A program made the translations under genes and the position numbers. This document shows, piece by piece, positions 16,326 to 25,216 of a stretch of DNA of 64,000 nucleotides. Source of the DNA: Bog-159 sp049516155 (lineage in GTDB: Bacteria; Acidobacteriota; Terriglobia; Bryobacterales; Bryobacteraceae); the NCBI GenBank assembly GCA_049516155.1, contig JBEKTJ010000012.1, positions 19,423 to 83,422 on the forward strand, in the 5' to 3' direction. The first letter of the stretch is position 1. Each line of letters opens with the position of its first letter. The notes under the pieces are model-generated. The model was not told the origin of the DNA. It did no database searches and saw only the letters and a list, made by a program, of their open reading frames with translations.

Positions 16326-16955
16326 ATGCTCGTTCTCATGAAGCCCAAGGCCAGAAAGTTCCCCCATCGCCGCAAGCCTAAACAGCGACGGGCACGGCAC
16401 ACCGTCGAAGCGATTCTCGACGCCGTGATACGGCTGCTGAAACGCGAGGGCGTTAAGGCGGTCACCACAAACCGCATCGCAGAGGTTGCGGGCATCAGTA
16501 TCGGCTCGGTCTACCAATACTTCCCGGACAAGCGCGCGATCTTCGTCGCGCTGCACGAACGCCATGTTGAAGAGATCGATCGGGTGGTTGAGACCAAGCT
16601 GGTCGCGCATGCCGCATCGCCGCTCGATACGCTCGTGCGCGCCATGGTCGAGGCGATGGTCGAAGTCCATGCACTCGACCCGGAGCTCTACGAGTTGCTG
16701 CTAACCGAGGTTCCGCATAGGGCGCAAGGGGAGCGGGACTTCGCCGTTCGCCTTCACGGCGCCTTCAGGCTGGCGATCGCATCGAGAGCACATGAACTCA
16801 AGACCCCCCGCGACCTGGACACGGTGGTTTTTATCGTGACTCATATGGTCGAAGCTCTTTCCCATGGCGCAGTGCTTCGGAGACCGCCCCGCCTGTCGCT
16901 GGCGGAGGCGAAGGAGGAAGCGGCACGGGCAGTGTTGGCCTACTTGCACGCGTAA
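16326..16955 (+). CDS. TetR/AcrR family transcriptional regulator
   Basis: The 209-residue protein has a basic N-terminal tail and then the TetR helix-turn-helix: VEAILDAVIRLLKREGVKAV, TTNRIAEVAGISIGSVYQYF and PDKRAIFVALHERH. The rest (about residues 75-209) is the helical ligand-binding domain. A second ATG at 16338 (MKPKARK) is an alternative start. Divergent orientation with the NmrA-like gene suggests it represses that gene and itself from the 16161-16325 interval. No convincing operator palindrome was fixed there. The inducer is unknown. Confidence 0.9.
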   Translation: MLVLMKPKARKFPHRRKPKQRRARHTVEAILDAVIRLLKREGVKAVTTNRIAEVAGISIGSVYQYFPDKRAIFVALHERHVEEIDRVVETKLVAHAASPLDTLVRAMVEAMVEVHALDPELYELLLTEVPHRAQGERDFAVRLHGAFRLAIASRAHELKTPRDLDTVVFIVTHMVEALSHGAVLRRPPRLSLAEAKEEAARAVLAYLHA

Positions 16956-17247
16956 GGCAGCTCGATGCTTTCCACCATTTGGGATGTGACAACGCAGTGT
17001 TGTGCGCGCTCCAGGTCGAACGCGCGGCCCGCCACTTCCGGCGCCGGCGGCCCGGTCGCCAAGCCTTCGGGCGGATGGCCGATGTCATCGGGGACGAGGC
17101 GCTGTGTCCGCGGGCGGCTGCTCCCCCACAACTATAGTCGCGGTATCTCGTGAATTCGTGAATCTTCTCGCGGCCTGGTTCGGGATGTTTCTCGACCCAA
17201 GACTCTAACTTGCACTCCTGCAACACGTTTTCGGACGGCCCGCCGAT
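16956..17247. other. Interval after the TetR gene, with a possible gene fragment on the minus strand
   Basis: No complete gene was recognised. On the minus strand, 17131 down to 16940 reads a protein-like stretch (HPPEGLATGPPAPEVAGRAF, then CVVTSQMVESIELPYACK and a stop). It could be the C-terminal end of a lost gene. There is no supported start, and its end overlaps the 3' end of the TetR gene. It is reported only as a possible remnant. Confidence 0.25.
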
Positions 17248-17263
17248 TGCCCTTCGAAGGGCA
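17248..17263. promoter_or_regulatory. 16-bp perfect palindrome abutting the DUF1080 start codon
   Basis: The sequence TGCCCTTCGAAGGGCA is perfectly self-complementary and its last base is the A of the chosen ATG. It could be an operator or a hairpin masking the ribosome site, since AAGGG within it is the only Shine-Dalgarno-like sequence. It may also be fortuitous, or the true start may lie downstream (GTG at 17296 or ATG at 17320). Confidence 0.4.
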
Positions 17264-18030
17264 TGACATACGGGCCTCTCCACCGGACTTCCCGAGTGAT
17301 TATCGCGGCGGTGTTTTTCATGACCTCATTGGTAGCGGCAGCGGGTCAGGGTGCGCAGGATATCCCGCCGCACGGCGCGGCCATCGTCCTCTTTGACGGC
17401 TCGAGCCTCGACGCCTTCGACAGTTTCCTTAAGACCAAAGGGTTGAACTCCGATCCCGAACATGTGTTCCATCTGGAAAACGGCGTGATTCACATCTCCG
17501 GCGCGGAGTTCGGCTACCTGATCACGAAGCGGGAATTTGCGAACTATTACTTGCGCGCGGAGTTCAAGTGGGGTGAAGCCACTCACCCTCCGCGCGCGGG
17601 TATGGCGCGTGACAGCGGAATTCTATATCACATTCAAGGGGAACAGAAGGTATGGCCGAGGTCCATCGAATTTCAAATCTGTGAGGGACAAACCGGCGAT
17701 TTCTACATGACGGACGGCGCGGCCCTGACCGGGGCCGATGGGAAGCGCGAGACCGGCCCTACCGGTTCGGCCGCCCGGTTTCGCCGGTTCGGCGAAGGGC
17801 CGTGGCAGAACGTGACCGGATACCGCGATCCAAATGGTGAGACCGAAGAGCCTCACGGCGAGTGGAATCTGGTGGAACTAGTTGCGCAGGGTGACCACGT
17901 AAAACAGTACCTGAATGGCAAGCTGGTGAACGAGGGCTCAGATGCCTATCCCTCCAAAGGCAAGATCCTGATCCAATCGGAAGGAGCGGAGGTCTTTTTC
18001 CGCGATATCCGGTTATTTCCCTTAGAGTGA
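17263..18030 (+). CDS. Exported DUF1080 (3-keto-disaccharide hydrolase-like) protein
   Basis: The 255-residue protein has a signal peptide (hydrophobic VIIAAVFFMTSLVAAA, residues 12-27) and one DUF1080 domain. Typical blocks are IVLFDGSSLDAFDSF, VFHLENGVIHISG, FANYYLRAEFKWG, DSGILYHIQGE, WPRSIEFQICEGQTGDFYM, EWNLVELVAQGDHVKQYLNG and KILIQSEGAEVFFRDIRL. This concanavalin-like domain is found in 3-keto-disaccharide hydrolases and in proteins that bind or process oxidised sugars, and it is greatly expanded in Acidobacteria and Planctomycetes. It probably acts in the periplasm with exported sugar oxidoreductases. It is not in an obvious operon. Confidence 0.9.
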   Translation: MTYGPLHRTSRVIIAAVFFMTSLVAAAGQGAQDIPPHGAAIVLFDGSSLDAFDSFLKTKGLNSDPEHVFHLENGVIHISGAEFGYLITKREFANYYLRAEFKWGEATHPPRAGMARDSGILYHIQGEQKVWPRSIEFQICEGQTGDFYMTDGAALTGADGKRETGPTGSAARFRRFGEGPWQNVTGYRDPNGETEEPHGEWNLVELVAQGDHVKQYLNGKLVNEGSDAYPSKGKILIQSEGAEVFFRDIRLFPLE

Positions 18031-18239
18031 CGATGGGACATAGTGGCGTAGCGGAACCGCAGCGCGGGTAGCGTGGCGTGAATGCCGCACGCGCCAGGCG
18101 CTCCGACTGAACGCACGCGAGGCGGGCAGCAGTTAGCATGATGACCGAAGCCGAATGGCATTCGCTCAAACTGGATCCACGCGCAAGAAAGATACTCGAC
18201 GACCCTCAGGCGCTTGCCGACCCTTCGTCACTACGAGCG

Positions 18240-19463
18240 TCACCAACTCGCTTTTACCTCGGTTATTCCTACGCCGCTTGGGAAGTTTACGCTGCTACAA
18301 GTAGCTGTGGAAGTTTGCAAAGTTCCGGAGAGAGGCGCGCAGGAAAATGTCGCGTCCGGAGCGGATTCAGAGGTGACTGTCAATGTCACAATTGTTCCCA
18401 GCGCGATATTCTGTGCTGCAATACTCACCGTCACTGAGGATGAGGCATTGATGGTGACGTCCGGCACGGAGAAGCTGCCGGTAGGGAATTGCGGTGCGGC
18501 GATACCATCCACACCGGTAATCCGCACGAACGGAGTTCCAGTGGGCAGGGGCGGATTATAGAGACCGTAGCTGTAGAACGGCGGCGTGCCGCAGCCGTTT
18601 AAGGCGCCGGTGAAACTGTTGGTGGTGGAATTGAACTGGACCACGCCGTTGTTGCCGCCTCCGCAGATGTAAAGGTTACCATTGCCAGTGATGGTCGGCG
18701 CAATCAGATGAATAGCGCCGCCGGAACCATAGCCGCCGTTATCGCCGTTGCCGTTCGTGTTGCTGGGAACCGGGTAGCCGAAGTGACCGCCTTGTGCGCT
18801 GATGCTGCCGGTGATGCTGACGGAGGTGCTGCTGACGATGCGGATCGCGCCGCCGCCTGCGCCACCATTACCCCCAGCCAGTCCGGGCATACCACCACCA
18901 CCACCGGTGCCCCCGATCAAGGGCGTCAACTGGCTGTTGTAGAACGAATACACACCGTTGCCTCCGGGATACGAATAGACCGCGGGGCCGCCGCCGCCGT
19001 AACCGCCGCCGGGTTGAGGGCCATCGGTGAGATATCCGCCCATACCGCCTGGGAAGCCGCCTGGACCGGGCGTCGCGGGCGCGCGGGTGAGCCCCGGATT
19101 GCTGCCCATAGCAATGCCTGCCTGCCCATCGAGGACGATACTTCCCGCGATGGTCACGCTGCCGGTGGCCAGCCAAATGACGGAGCGGTTGCGGACACTC
19201 GGCGCCGTCATGACCAGCGTCACGCCGGATGCAATGCTGATAGTCGTGAAGTTGTACACGTTTTCATTCGTGCCATTGATGGCCGTCCCGTTGGGGCTGA
19301 AAGGCACCGTAAAGTTGACGATGCATGGCGCGGCCGAGCACCCGCTAAACGGCGGCGTCAGGTTGAGCGCGCCATCCGCGCCTGTCGATCCGCTGCTGAA
19401 CTGCGCGCGCAGAGAAGGCGCCGACACGGCCACGATGGCGAATAGAAGACAGTTTCGATTCAT
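18240..19463 (-). CDS. Exported glycine-rich protein of unknown function
   Basis: The 407-residue protein has a short signal peptide (MNRNCLLFAIVAVSAPSLRA|Q) and a GAGGAT ribosome site. The middle, residues about 130-260, is very Gly-rich (PGPGGFPGGMGGYLTDGPQP, GGTGGGGGMPGLAGGNGGAG). It is followed by GGAIHLIAPTITGNGNLYIC, a pattern seen in bacterial surface proteins with parallel beta or PE-PGRS-like Gly-rich loops. The C-terminal 100 residues look like a small beta domain (VTLTVTSESAPDATFSC). It is the last gene of the minus-strand run that begins with the RHS gene, 20 bp after the IPT/PA14 gene, and is probably secreted with those proteins. Confidence 0.7.
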   Translation of the reverse strand: MNRNCLLFAIVAVSAPSLRAQFSSGSTGADGALNLTPPFSGCSAAPCIVNFTVPFSPNGTAINGTNENVYNFTTISIASGVTLVMTAPSVRNRSVIWLATGSVTIAGSIVLDGQAGIAMGSNPGLTRAPATPGPGGFPGGMGGYLTDGPQPGGGYGGGGPAVYSYPGGNGVYSFYNSQLTPLIGGTGGGGGMPGLAGGNGGAGGGAIRIVSSTSVSITGSISAQGGHFGYPVPSNTNGNGDNGGYGSGGAIHLIAPTITGNGNLYICGGGNNGVVQFNSTTNSFTGALNGCGTPPFYSYGLYNPPLPTGTPFVRITGVDGIAAPQFPTGSFSVPDVTINASSSVTVSIAAQNIALGTIVTLTVTSESAPDATFSCAPLSGTLQTSTATCSSVNFPSGVGITEVKASW

Positions 19464-19483
19464 AGCATCCTCATGAGCAGAAA

Positions 19484-21514
19484 TTACTGAACACCGTCCG
19501 CATCCGGTGTGATGTTTCCTTCTCCAGCCGCCAGTTTCAGTTGCACGCCGTCCAGGAACGCCGGCACACTCAGGCGGAATGATCCGTCGCTCTTGCTGAC
19601 GGCTGTGGCAGCGCTGCGTGAGTCCGTGACCAGAGCGGAGGGCGGTACGATCTCGATAGGCGCGCCCGGCCTTGTCCAGAAAAGCTGCAACGTGCTGGCG
19701 CCATCCGACTCGTAGTAAAGGACCTCGATTTCGTGCGCACCAGCGGTCAACGCCGCGGATGCCGAAGCTTCGTTGAACGCGCCCGTGGCAGGAGCCGTTT
19801 CGACAACCTCGCGGCCGTCGATTGACAGGCGCGCGGCAGCGTGGGCGTGCAGCAGAAATTCGTATTGCCCATCGCTATCGGCGATGATTTTGCCGTGGAA
19901 CCGCGCGGCGAAGCTCTTGCCCGCTTGTGCTCCCATGGGATCTCTGCCGAACACCTGTTCCGGGTTGGGGAAGTTCAAAGCCGAGACGTAGGCCGTACGA
20001 GACGGTTGGCGCGCATCCAGGTTAGGGATCGTATCCAGATCCTGATTGACGGCGTAGTAATCTGCTGTGAGGCCCGCGGCATGCCAGACGACGGCAGCGC
20101 CTGAAACCGGGTTTCCGAATGGATCGGAAACGTGGCCGCTGATGACGCGGCCCGGATCCGCTGCGACAGTGAATTGCTGCGCTTCGGAAGCCGAACGAGC
20201 CGCGTTGTCTCCGTGGCCGGCGCTTAGGAACGATAATAAGCCGACGCCGTAAGGAACGGTGAAAAGAGTTCTCAGGACGCCTTTATCGGAGGAAGCCAGC
20301 GGCACGCCGTTCACGTCAAACTCCAGGAACTTAGTAAACGGTTTTCCGGGGGTGACTTCGATCGGAATGGTCTGTCCGGCTATGAGCGTGTTATTAGGTA
20401 TCGCTGGAATTCGCGCGGCCCCGCGACTCGCCCGCGCAGGCGCGAAACTCACGGAGAACGGTGTATGCAGACGGAGCGTAGGCGACGCTGCAGGGCAATT
20501 TGTCGTGCAGGTGTTGTTGTAGGACAACAATTCGAACGCCTGGTTCGATCCGATGGGCGCCAGTGGATTGATTCCGGGCGGGTAATAACCGTTGAACACG
20601 GAGAGGAGACTGGCCGTCACCTGGTTGGACCCGGTGGGCACGAGAGGATCTACGCCGGCAGGAACGTAGGCATTGAAGACCGATAAGGGGCCGCCTGTAA
20701 TTTGGTTGGACCCGGTGGGCACTAGCGGGTCCACACCCGGCGGGACGTAAGCATTGAACACGGAAATTTGCTGGAACGAGACATTCTCGCCCGCAGGAAA
20801 ATAGACATAGATCGCATTGTTGGCGGTAATCGATGCGTTGGATGCACCGGCGGTGGTTTGTGCGATCAGCGCGTAATAACCAGGGTCGGGGCCCAGTAAC
20901 AAGTTCAAGGTTGCCTGAGTCGCGCTGTTGATCGTCGTGCTCTGAACAATTGCGCCATCGGAGGAGAAGCTGGCGCCGGTCAGGTTCGTGCCTTGTACTA
21001 TGACACCGCTAAGCGTCTGGCCGGGGTACCCGAACGCCGGAGTTATGGAAGCGATGGTAGGGACTGGCTCGGGCGTAAACGTAATTGCCCCTGAAGAAGC
21101 CGTAACGCCGTTCACGGTCACTGTCACCGCTCCGCCGGAGGCCGACTGGGGCACCCGCACCACCAGAGTCGTTGAGGTGGCGGAAACGACCGTCGCGGCA
21201 ACCCCATCGATCTTGACGGTATCGCCACTGGCTACGGAATCGAAGTTCTGGCCATAGATGGCGATGTCCTGGCCGGCCGCCGCCACAGATGGGACGATAT
21301 TGAAGATGGCCATGGCGCCGGGCGAGATGGTGGAACGTATAATCTTCGTGGTATTGCCCGCCAGGTCGTATTCGTATTCGACGGAGTTATTCGCCGAATC
21401 GATCACGCGGATGAGTTGGTGGTTGCCGTCGTAGAAGTAGCGGAACGTCGTTGACTGGGACCAACACGTTAGGCACGCGGCGACTAATGAGATCGTGAGT
21501 TTCATGCCCATCAT
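19484..21514 (-). CDS. Exported IPT/TIG and PA14 domain protein, downstream partner of the RHS protein
   Basis: The 676-residue protein starts at ATG 21514, overlapping the RHS stop in ATGA. It has a signal peptide (MKLTISLVAACLTCWSQ). One YD/RHS-type repeat follows (FRYFYDGNHQLIRVIDSAN; VEYEYDLAGNTTKI), then two IPT/TIG beta-sandwiches (about 65-150 and 150-240) and three 27-residue repeats (about 250-328). A carboxypeptidase-regulatory-like domain begins GRVISGHVSDPFGNPVSGAA and resumes with SKSDGSFRLSVPAFLDG. A PA14 domain (about 480-620) containing TADYYA and HEIEVLYYESDGASTLQLFW is inserted between the two halves. PA14 domains commonly bind carbohydrate. The protein is probably a surface partner of the RHS protein; its role is unknown. 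Confidence 0.8.
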   Translation of the reverse strand: MMGMKLTISLVAACLTCWSQSTTFRYFYDGNHQLIRVIDSANNSVEYEYDLAGNTTKIIRSTISPGAMAIFNIVPSVAAAGQDIAIYGQNFDSVASGDTVKIDGVAATVVSATSTTLVVRVPQSASGGAVTVTVNGVTASSGAITFTPEPVPTIASITPAFGYPGQTLSGVIVQGTNLTGASFSSDGAIVQSTTINSATQATLNLLLGPDPGYYALIAQTTAGASNASITANNAIYVYFPAGENVSFQQISVFNAYVPPGVDPLVPTGSNQITGGPLSVFNAYVPAGVDPLVPTGSNQVTASLLSVFNGYYPPGINPLAPIGSNQAFELLSYNNTCTTNCPAASPTLRLHTPFSVSFAPARASRGAARIPAIPNNTLIAGQTIPIEVTPGKPFTKFLEFDVNGVPLASSDKGVLRTLFTVPYGVGLLSFLSAGHGDNAARSASEAQQFTVAADPGRVISGHVSDPFGNPVSGAAVVWHAAGLTADYYAVNQDLDTIPNLDARQPSRTAYVSALNFPNPEQVFGRDPMGAQAGKSFAARFHGKIIADSDGQYEFLLHAHAAARLSIDGREVVETAPATGAFNEASASAALTAGAHEIEVLYYESDGASTLQLFWTRPGAPIEIVPPSALVTDSRSAATAVSKSDGSFRLSVPAFLDGVQLKLAAGEGNITPDADGVQ
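20531..20767 (-). repeat. Three tandem coding repeats with core SVFNAYVPPGVDPL
   Basis: Within the IPT/PA14 gene, three consecutive units of about 27 codons read ISVFNAYVPPGVDPLVPTG, LSVFNAYVPAGVDPLVPTG and LSVFNGYYPPGINPLAPIG, each followed by SNQ. The first two are nearly identical at the protein level and the third has diverged. Such tandem units usually arise by slippage or unequal crossover. The motif may be a short collagen-like or linker module. Confidence 0.8.
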
Positions 21515-24500
21515 TCCGCGACAATCCAGCCGTGATCCAGACCCCAATTAATACCGCCCTGGAAACCCCAAAGTATCCCAGCCCAAAAGTCGTAAGCCCC
21601 TCCAATGACTCCAACCGGGCTACCCAGGCCGCCACCCAAAATAAGCAGTGGCGTGCCGATACCTGCACAGATACCTGCAGCGTTACCAAAATCGTTAGCC
21701 AAACGCCTCAGATTCCGCGTTTTGTTTTGTCCCCCCTGCCCCATCGGATCGCCTCTCGAAATTGGAGAGTTTCGGACATATCGGTACAAGTTGACATCCC
21801 CAGCTTGAAAGCCTTCGTCGTCCTCGCTCAGGAACCGCCCCGCGACGGGATCGTAAAACCGGTTGCGGTAATAATAGATTCCGCTCGCCACCGGTACCCG
21901 ACCCGTAAACGCAAACGGAAAGCTCGTACCGCTCGATGTCGTCTGCCCAAACGGCTCGTACAAACTCTGGCCATCCAGCGCGACCGATCTGCCGCTGTTA
22001 CCGGCCACGCTGCCCAGTGCATCCACCAGCGCGAATTGCGCCTGCCCCGCCGCATTAACCGTGGCGTAATGAGAGTCGATGCTCTGTCCTGTTAATAGCG
22101 ACAGCGTTCCGGATGCGCCGCCGGAAATCTGCGCAACATTGGCCCAGTCATCCAGCACGTAGGAAGTTGTATTTGCCCCGCCGACATACTGCGTCAGGTT
22201 GCGATTGAAATCATAGGTGAACGTCGACATCGTACCGTTTGGCTGAGTGATCGATTGTAGCCGGTTACGGCCGTCCCAGGTGTACGTTATCGTGCCCGAA
22301 CCGTTCGTCTGAGTGAGGCGGTTGCCATTTCCGTCATACGTGTAGGTATAGCTGCGAAAGGACGACATCTCGTTCGACGCATCAAACGATCCTGTGGCGG
22401 CTTGAGTAATCAAGGCCTGCGCGGGACTGCTCCCCGCCGACGACCGGTTGCCCGCCGCGTCATAGGTGTATGTAAAGCTGGATAGCACGTTGCTGCCGCC
22501 CGGATGCGCGATTGTCAACACCCGATCGAGAGGATCGTACGAATAAGCGGAAGACACTCCATTGGACCGGCTGGCGGTCGATAGCGCGTTCCGCGAATCG
22601 TACGTCATATTCACGAAAGCAGTCCCCATGGCGGCCTGTGTCAGGTTGCTAGCGGAATCGTATTGATAGCTTACCGCTGGCTGGCCTGTCACCTCGCGCG
22701 ATGAAGCGCGTCCGTCGCCATCGCGCACATACGCGACGGCGCCTTGCGGCGCGGCGCTCCCCAACAACCGGCCGGCTGTATCCCACGTGAAACTAAACGT
22801 TCCGCCCTGCGAGTCCACTACTTGCGTCAAGCGGCTATATGGGTCATAGGAGCGTGAAACCGTTGCGTCCGGGTATGTCTCCGACGTGAGCCGGTAAATT
22901 GTGTCGTAGTTAAATGTGGAGATCTGGCCCCGCCGGTCGATGTGCTGAATCAGATTGCTGACCGGATTGTAGGAAAACTGCTCGATCCGGTTTAAGGGAT
23001 CTGTGTGCGTGATTTGGCGGGAAAGGTTGTCATAAGTGTAGCTGGACTTGCCGCCGCGCGGATCGGCCAGCGTCAGCAGATTATTCACCGGGTCATATGT
23101 ATAGGATGTAATGCCGCCGTTGGCGTCCGTCTGGCCGACGAGGCGGTCCAAGGCATCCCATTCCAGCGCATTTCGCGCGCCGGTAGGGTCCGCCGTGGAT
23201 ATCAGACGGGAGACCGGATCGTAACTCAGTGTCGTCTGTTCTTGGAGGGGATCCACGATAACCGAGAGGTTCGAGTTCTGATCGTATTGAAATGTAGTGG
23301 TGTTGTTCTGAGGATCCGTCAAGGTGACCGGAAGCCCGTCCGGGATGCGCGTAATCGTAGTCTTGTCGTTGCGCGGATCGATATAAACGATCAGATTTCC
23401 ATACGAATCATACTGGTAAGTCGTAACGTTGCCCACCGGGTCGGTGGCGCTGGTCACATGATTGAAAACCGGGTCATAGGTGTATTGGTAGGTATTGCCG
23501 AGCGAGTCTGTCCGAGTGAGCATATTCCCGCTACCGTCGTATGTAAAGGTGAGATCGCCTTTCGTCGGGTCGCCGCAAGAGGTCCCGCACGTCCCCGGCC
23601 CTGTCATTCCAAGTAGCAGGTTGGCGGGGCTGCGCGAAAATATGCGCGTGTTGCCGGTTGGATCTGTGATTTGGGTCAGGTAGCCCGGCGTATTGAAATT
23701 GTAAGTCCATTGGCTGCCGAGCTGGTCTGTTTCCACGGCCGTCGCCACCGGACTGTTGCCGTTGGTCGGATTGCTCAAGGTGTAATTGACGCTGATGGTG
23801 CTCCCATCGGCTTGGACCTGGGAAATCACCCGTCCATTGTTGTCATACGTATTCTGCTCAACGGTCACCTGCCGGGGGTCGACTACCGAAGTGAGGTTAC
23901 CGAAGTCGTCATAGTTGTAAGTCCATACCCCCCCGTTGGCGTCCCTATACGTGGCGAGAGCGTTTATTGAATTGTTATATGTATAGCTGACGCTGCGGCC
24001 CAGGGGATCGGTGATCATGATGACTCGCCCTTCATTGACGAATCCACCGCCGTCATATGTGAAGAGAAGCTGCCGGCCTACGGGATCGGTGATAGCGGTT
24101 ACCTGCCATGGAGCGTCCGGGTTGTGGCTCACCGTGATGGTGTTTCCGTTCGCGTCTGTTACAGCCGCCAGCATGCAGCCGAACCATCCCCCCGGGGGAG
24201 TGAAAGTATAAACCGTTCCGTTCTTCAACCGCACGGAGGGATTCTCGCCGAAAGTGACTACCGCGCCTTGCCACGCTGCATTGGTTAGATTGATCTGCGT
24301 CCCGTTCGGCTGGGCTTCGAAGGCGATCGTCTGGCCGTCGGGCAGAGCCAGGCTGGATGCGGACGAATTGCCCGTCATGTACAGACTGAAATTGTGGCTG
24401 CCCCCATTCGCGAAAGGGCTCCACCCGCCGCCGCCTTGGACCGCCGTGCGCATAGTCCGGACGAGCCGGATGGGGCCTAGATTGCCATCCAGTTCCAGAT

Positions 24501-24825
24501 CGGTATGGGTGATGATATCGATTCCCGAGGAGAGATCAATCGGCGCGCCGCACGCGGTGAAGCCACCGGCGTTGAAATCCCCGACCGGGTTAGCTGAGGG
24601 GATCGACGTAGGAGTTTGGGTGCGACACCCAGGTCCATCGCCACCGGGGGGAAACGACCAGGAAAAAAATACGCCTCGCGGCTTCCAGCCAAAAACCAAG
24701 AGATCAGCCGACGGCGTGCCGGGAAAGGGGACCGGATCGGCCCATGGCGCGTACTGGCCGAAGGCGGAAAGCGCCAGGATCGGAGACAGGATCACCACTC
24801 GCTTGAACTGTGCCAGGAAGACCAT
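21511..24825 (-). CDS. RHS repeat-associated core domain protein
   Basis: The 1104-residue protein has a signal peptide (ILSPILALSAFG|QY), then a DUF6531-like N-terminal segment (DLSSGIDIITHTDLELDGNL). Many YD repeats follow (YTYDPVNNLLTLADPRGG, YDNLSRQITHTDPLNRIE), which fold into the large hollow beta-cocoon of RHS proteins. The core motif YYYRNRFYDPVAGRFLSEDD is followed by NLYRYVRNSPISRGDPMG, after which a 75-residue variable tip begins. The tip is Gly-rich and hydrophobic (IGTPLLILGGGLGSPVGVIG). Proteins of this type deliver toxins or act as surface fibres. No separate immunity gene follows; the next gene overlaps the stop by 4 bp. It is probably exported by the Sec route. Confidence 0.92.
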   Translation of the reverse strand: MVFLAQFKRVVILSPILALSAFGQYAPWADPVPFPGTPSADLLVFGWKPRGVFFSWSFPPGGDGPGCRTQTPTSIPSANPVGDFNAGGFTACGAPIDLSSGIDIITHTDLELDGNLGPIRLVRTMRTAVQGGGGWSPFANGGSHNFSLYMTGNSSASSLALPDGQTIAFEAQPNGTQINLTNAAWQGAVVTFGENPSVRLKNGTVYTFTPPGGWFGCMLAAVTDANGNTITVSHNPDAPWQVTAITDPVGRQLLFTYDGGGFVNEGRVIMITDPLGRSVSYTYNNSINALATYRDANGGVWTYNYDDFGNLTSVVDPRQVTVEQNTYDNNGRVISQVQADGSTISVNYTLSNPTNGNSPVATAVETDQLGSQWTYNFNTPGYLTQITDPTGNTRIFSRSPANLLLGMTGPGTCGTSCGDPTKGDLTFTYDGSGNMLTRTDSLGNTYQYTYDPVFNHVTSATDPVGNVTTYQYDSYGNLIVYIDPRNDKTTITRIPDGLPVTLTDPQNNTTTFQYDQNSNLSVIVDPLQEQTTLSYDPVSRLISTADPTGARNALEWDALDRLVGQTDANGGITSYTYDPVNNLLTLADPRGGKSSYTYDNLSRQITHTDPLNRIEQFSYNPVSNLIQHIDRRGQISTFNYDTIYRLTSETYPDATVSRSYDPYSRLTQVVDSQGGTFSFTWDTAGRLLGSAAPQGAVAYVRDGDGRASSREVTGQPAVSYQYDSASNLTQAAMGTAFVNMTYDSRNALSTASRSNGVSSAYSYDPLDRVLTIAHPGGSNVLSSFTYTYDAAGNRSSAGSSPAQALITQAATGSFDASNEMSSFRSYTYTYDGNGNRLTQTNGSGTITYTWDGRNRLQSITQPNGTMSTFTYDFNRNLTQYVGGANTTSYVLDDWANVAQISGGASGTLSLLTGQSIDSHYATVNAAGQAQFALVDALGSVAGNSGRSVALDGQSLYEPFGQTTSSGTSFPFAFTGRVPVASGIYYYRNRFYDPVAGRFLSEDDEGFQAGDVNLYRYVRNSPISRGDPMGQGGQNKTRNLRRLANDFGNAAGICAGIGTPLLILGGGLGSPVGVIGGAYDFWAGILWGFQGGINWGLDHGWIVAE

Positions 24826-25216
24826 GGGCTTTTCTGTCAGACTAGCCGCAGCTTCGCGGAGAATTCAAGCACGGCGGGGTGAAATCGGGGTGAAGTTGAC
24901 GATAAGTACAACGAAACAGGCGTATTAGCGTTAAGGCGATTTCCGCTGTTACTCAACGTTACAAGGCCTGTGTAACCTGGTTTCCGGCATGGCTGGCTTC
25001 GAGGGGGGTCCTCCGTGTGCAGATGAAGTTGCCGCCTCGATCATGCGCGTTTGGACACGCCTTTGAGTAGTGGGGCAGTTTGGTTTTTTGGGGGGCAATC
25101 CTGGCCGTAGCAGGCTCCGCCGTGGCCAGCCCACCGCGGATCGGAAGTCCCGGCGTGCCGGGGTAAGCATCAGAACCCCAAGATACTCGTTGAGCCCGCT
25201 CCGCCGCGACCGGCCT
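24826..25216. other. Intergenic region upstream of the RHS gene, containing a palindromic repeat
   Basis: No gene was recognised in these 391 bp. An inverted repeat CTGGCC / GGCCAG (25101-25106 and 25124-25129) lies in a stretch resembling the repeat at 63708-63725: both share a CAATCYTGGCCGYAGC core. The RHS promoter should lie at its left end, but no clear -35/-10 pair could be fixed. Confidence 0.4.

Noticed and set aside
18138..18240. Plus-strand MMTEAEWHSLKLDPRARKIL, faintly like the N-terminus of TIGR02996-type proteins
   Set aside because: It is too short, lacks the rest of the domain and runs into antisense of the next gene; chance similarity could not be excluded.
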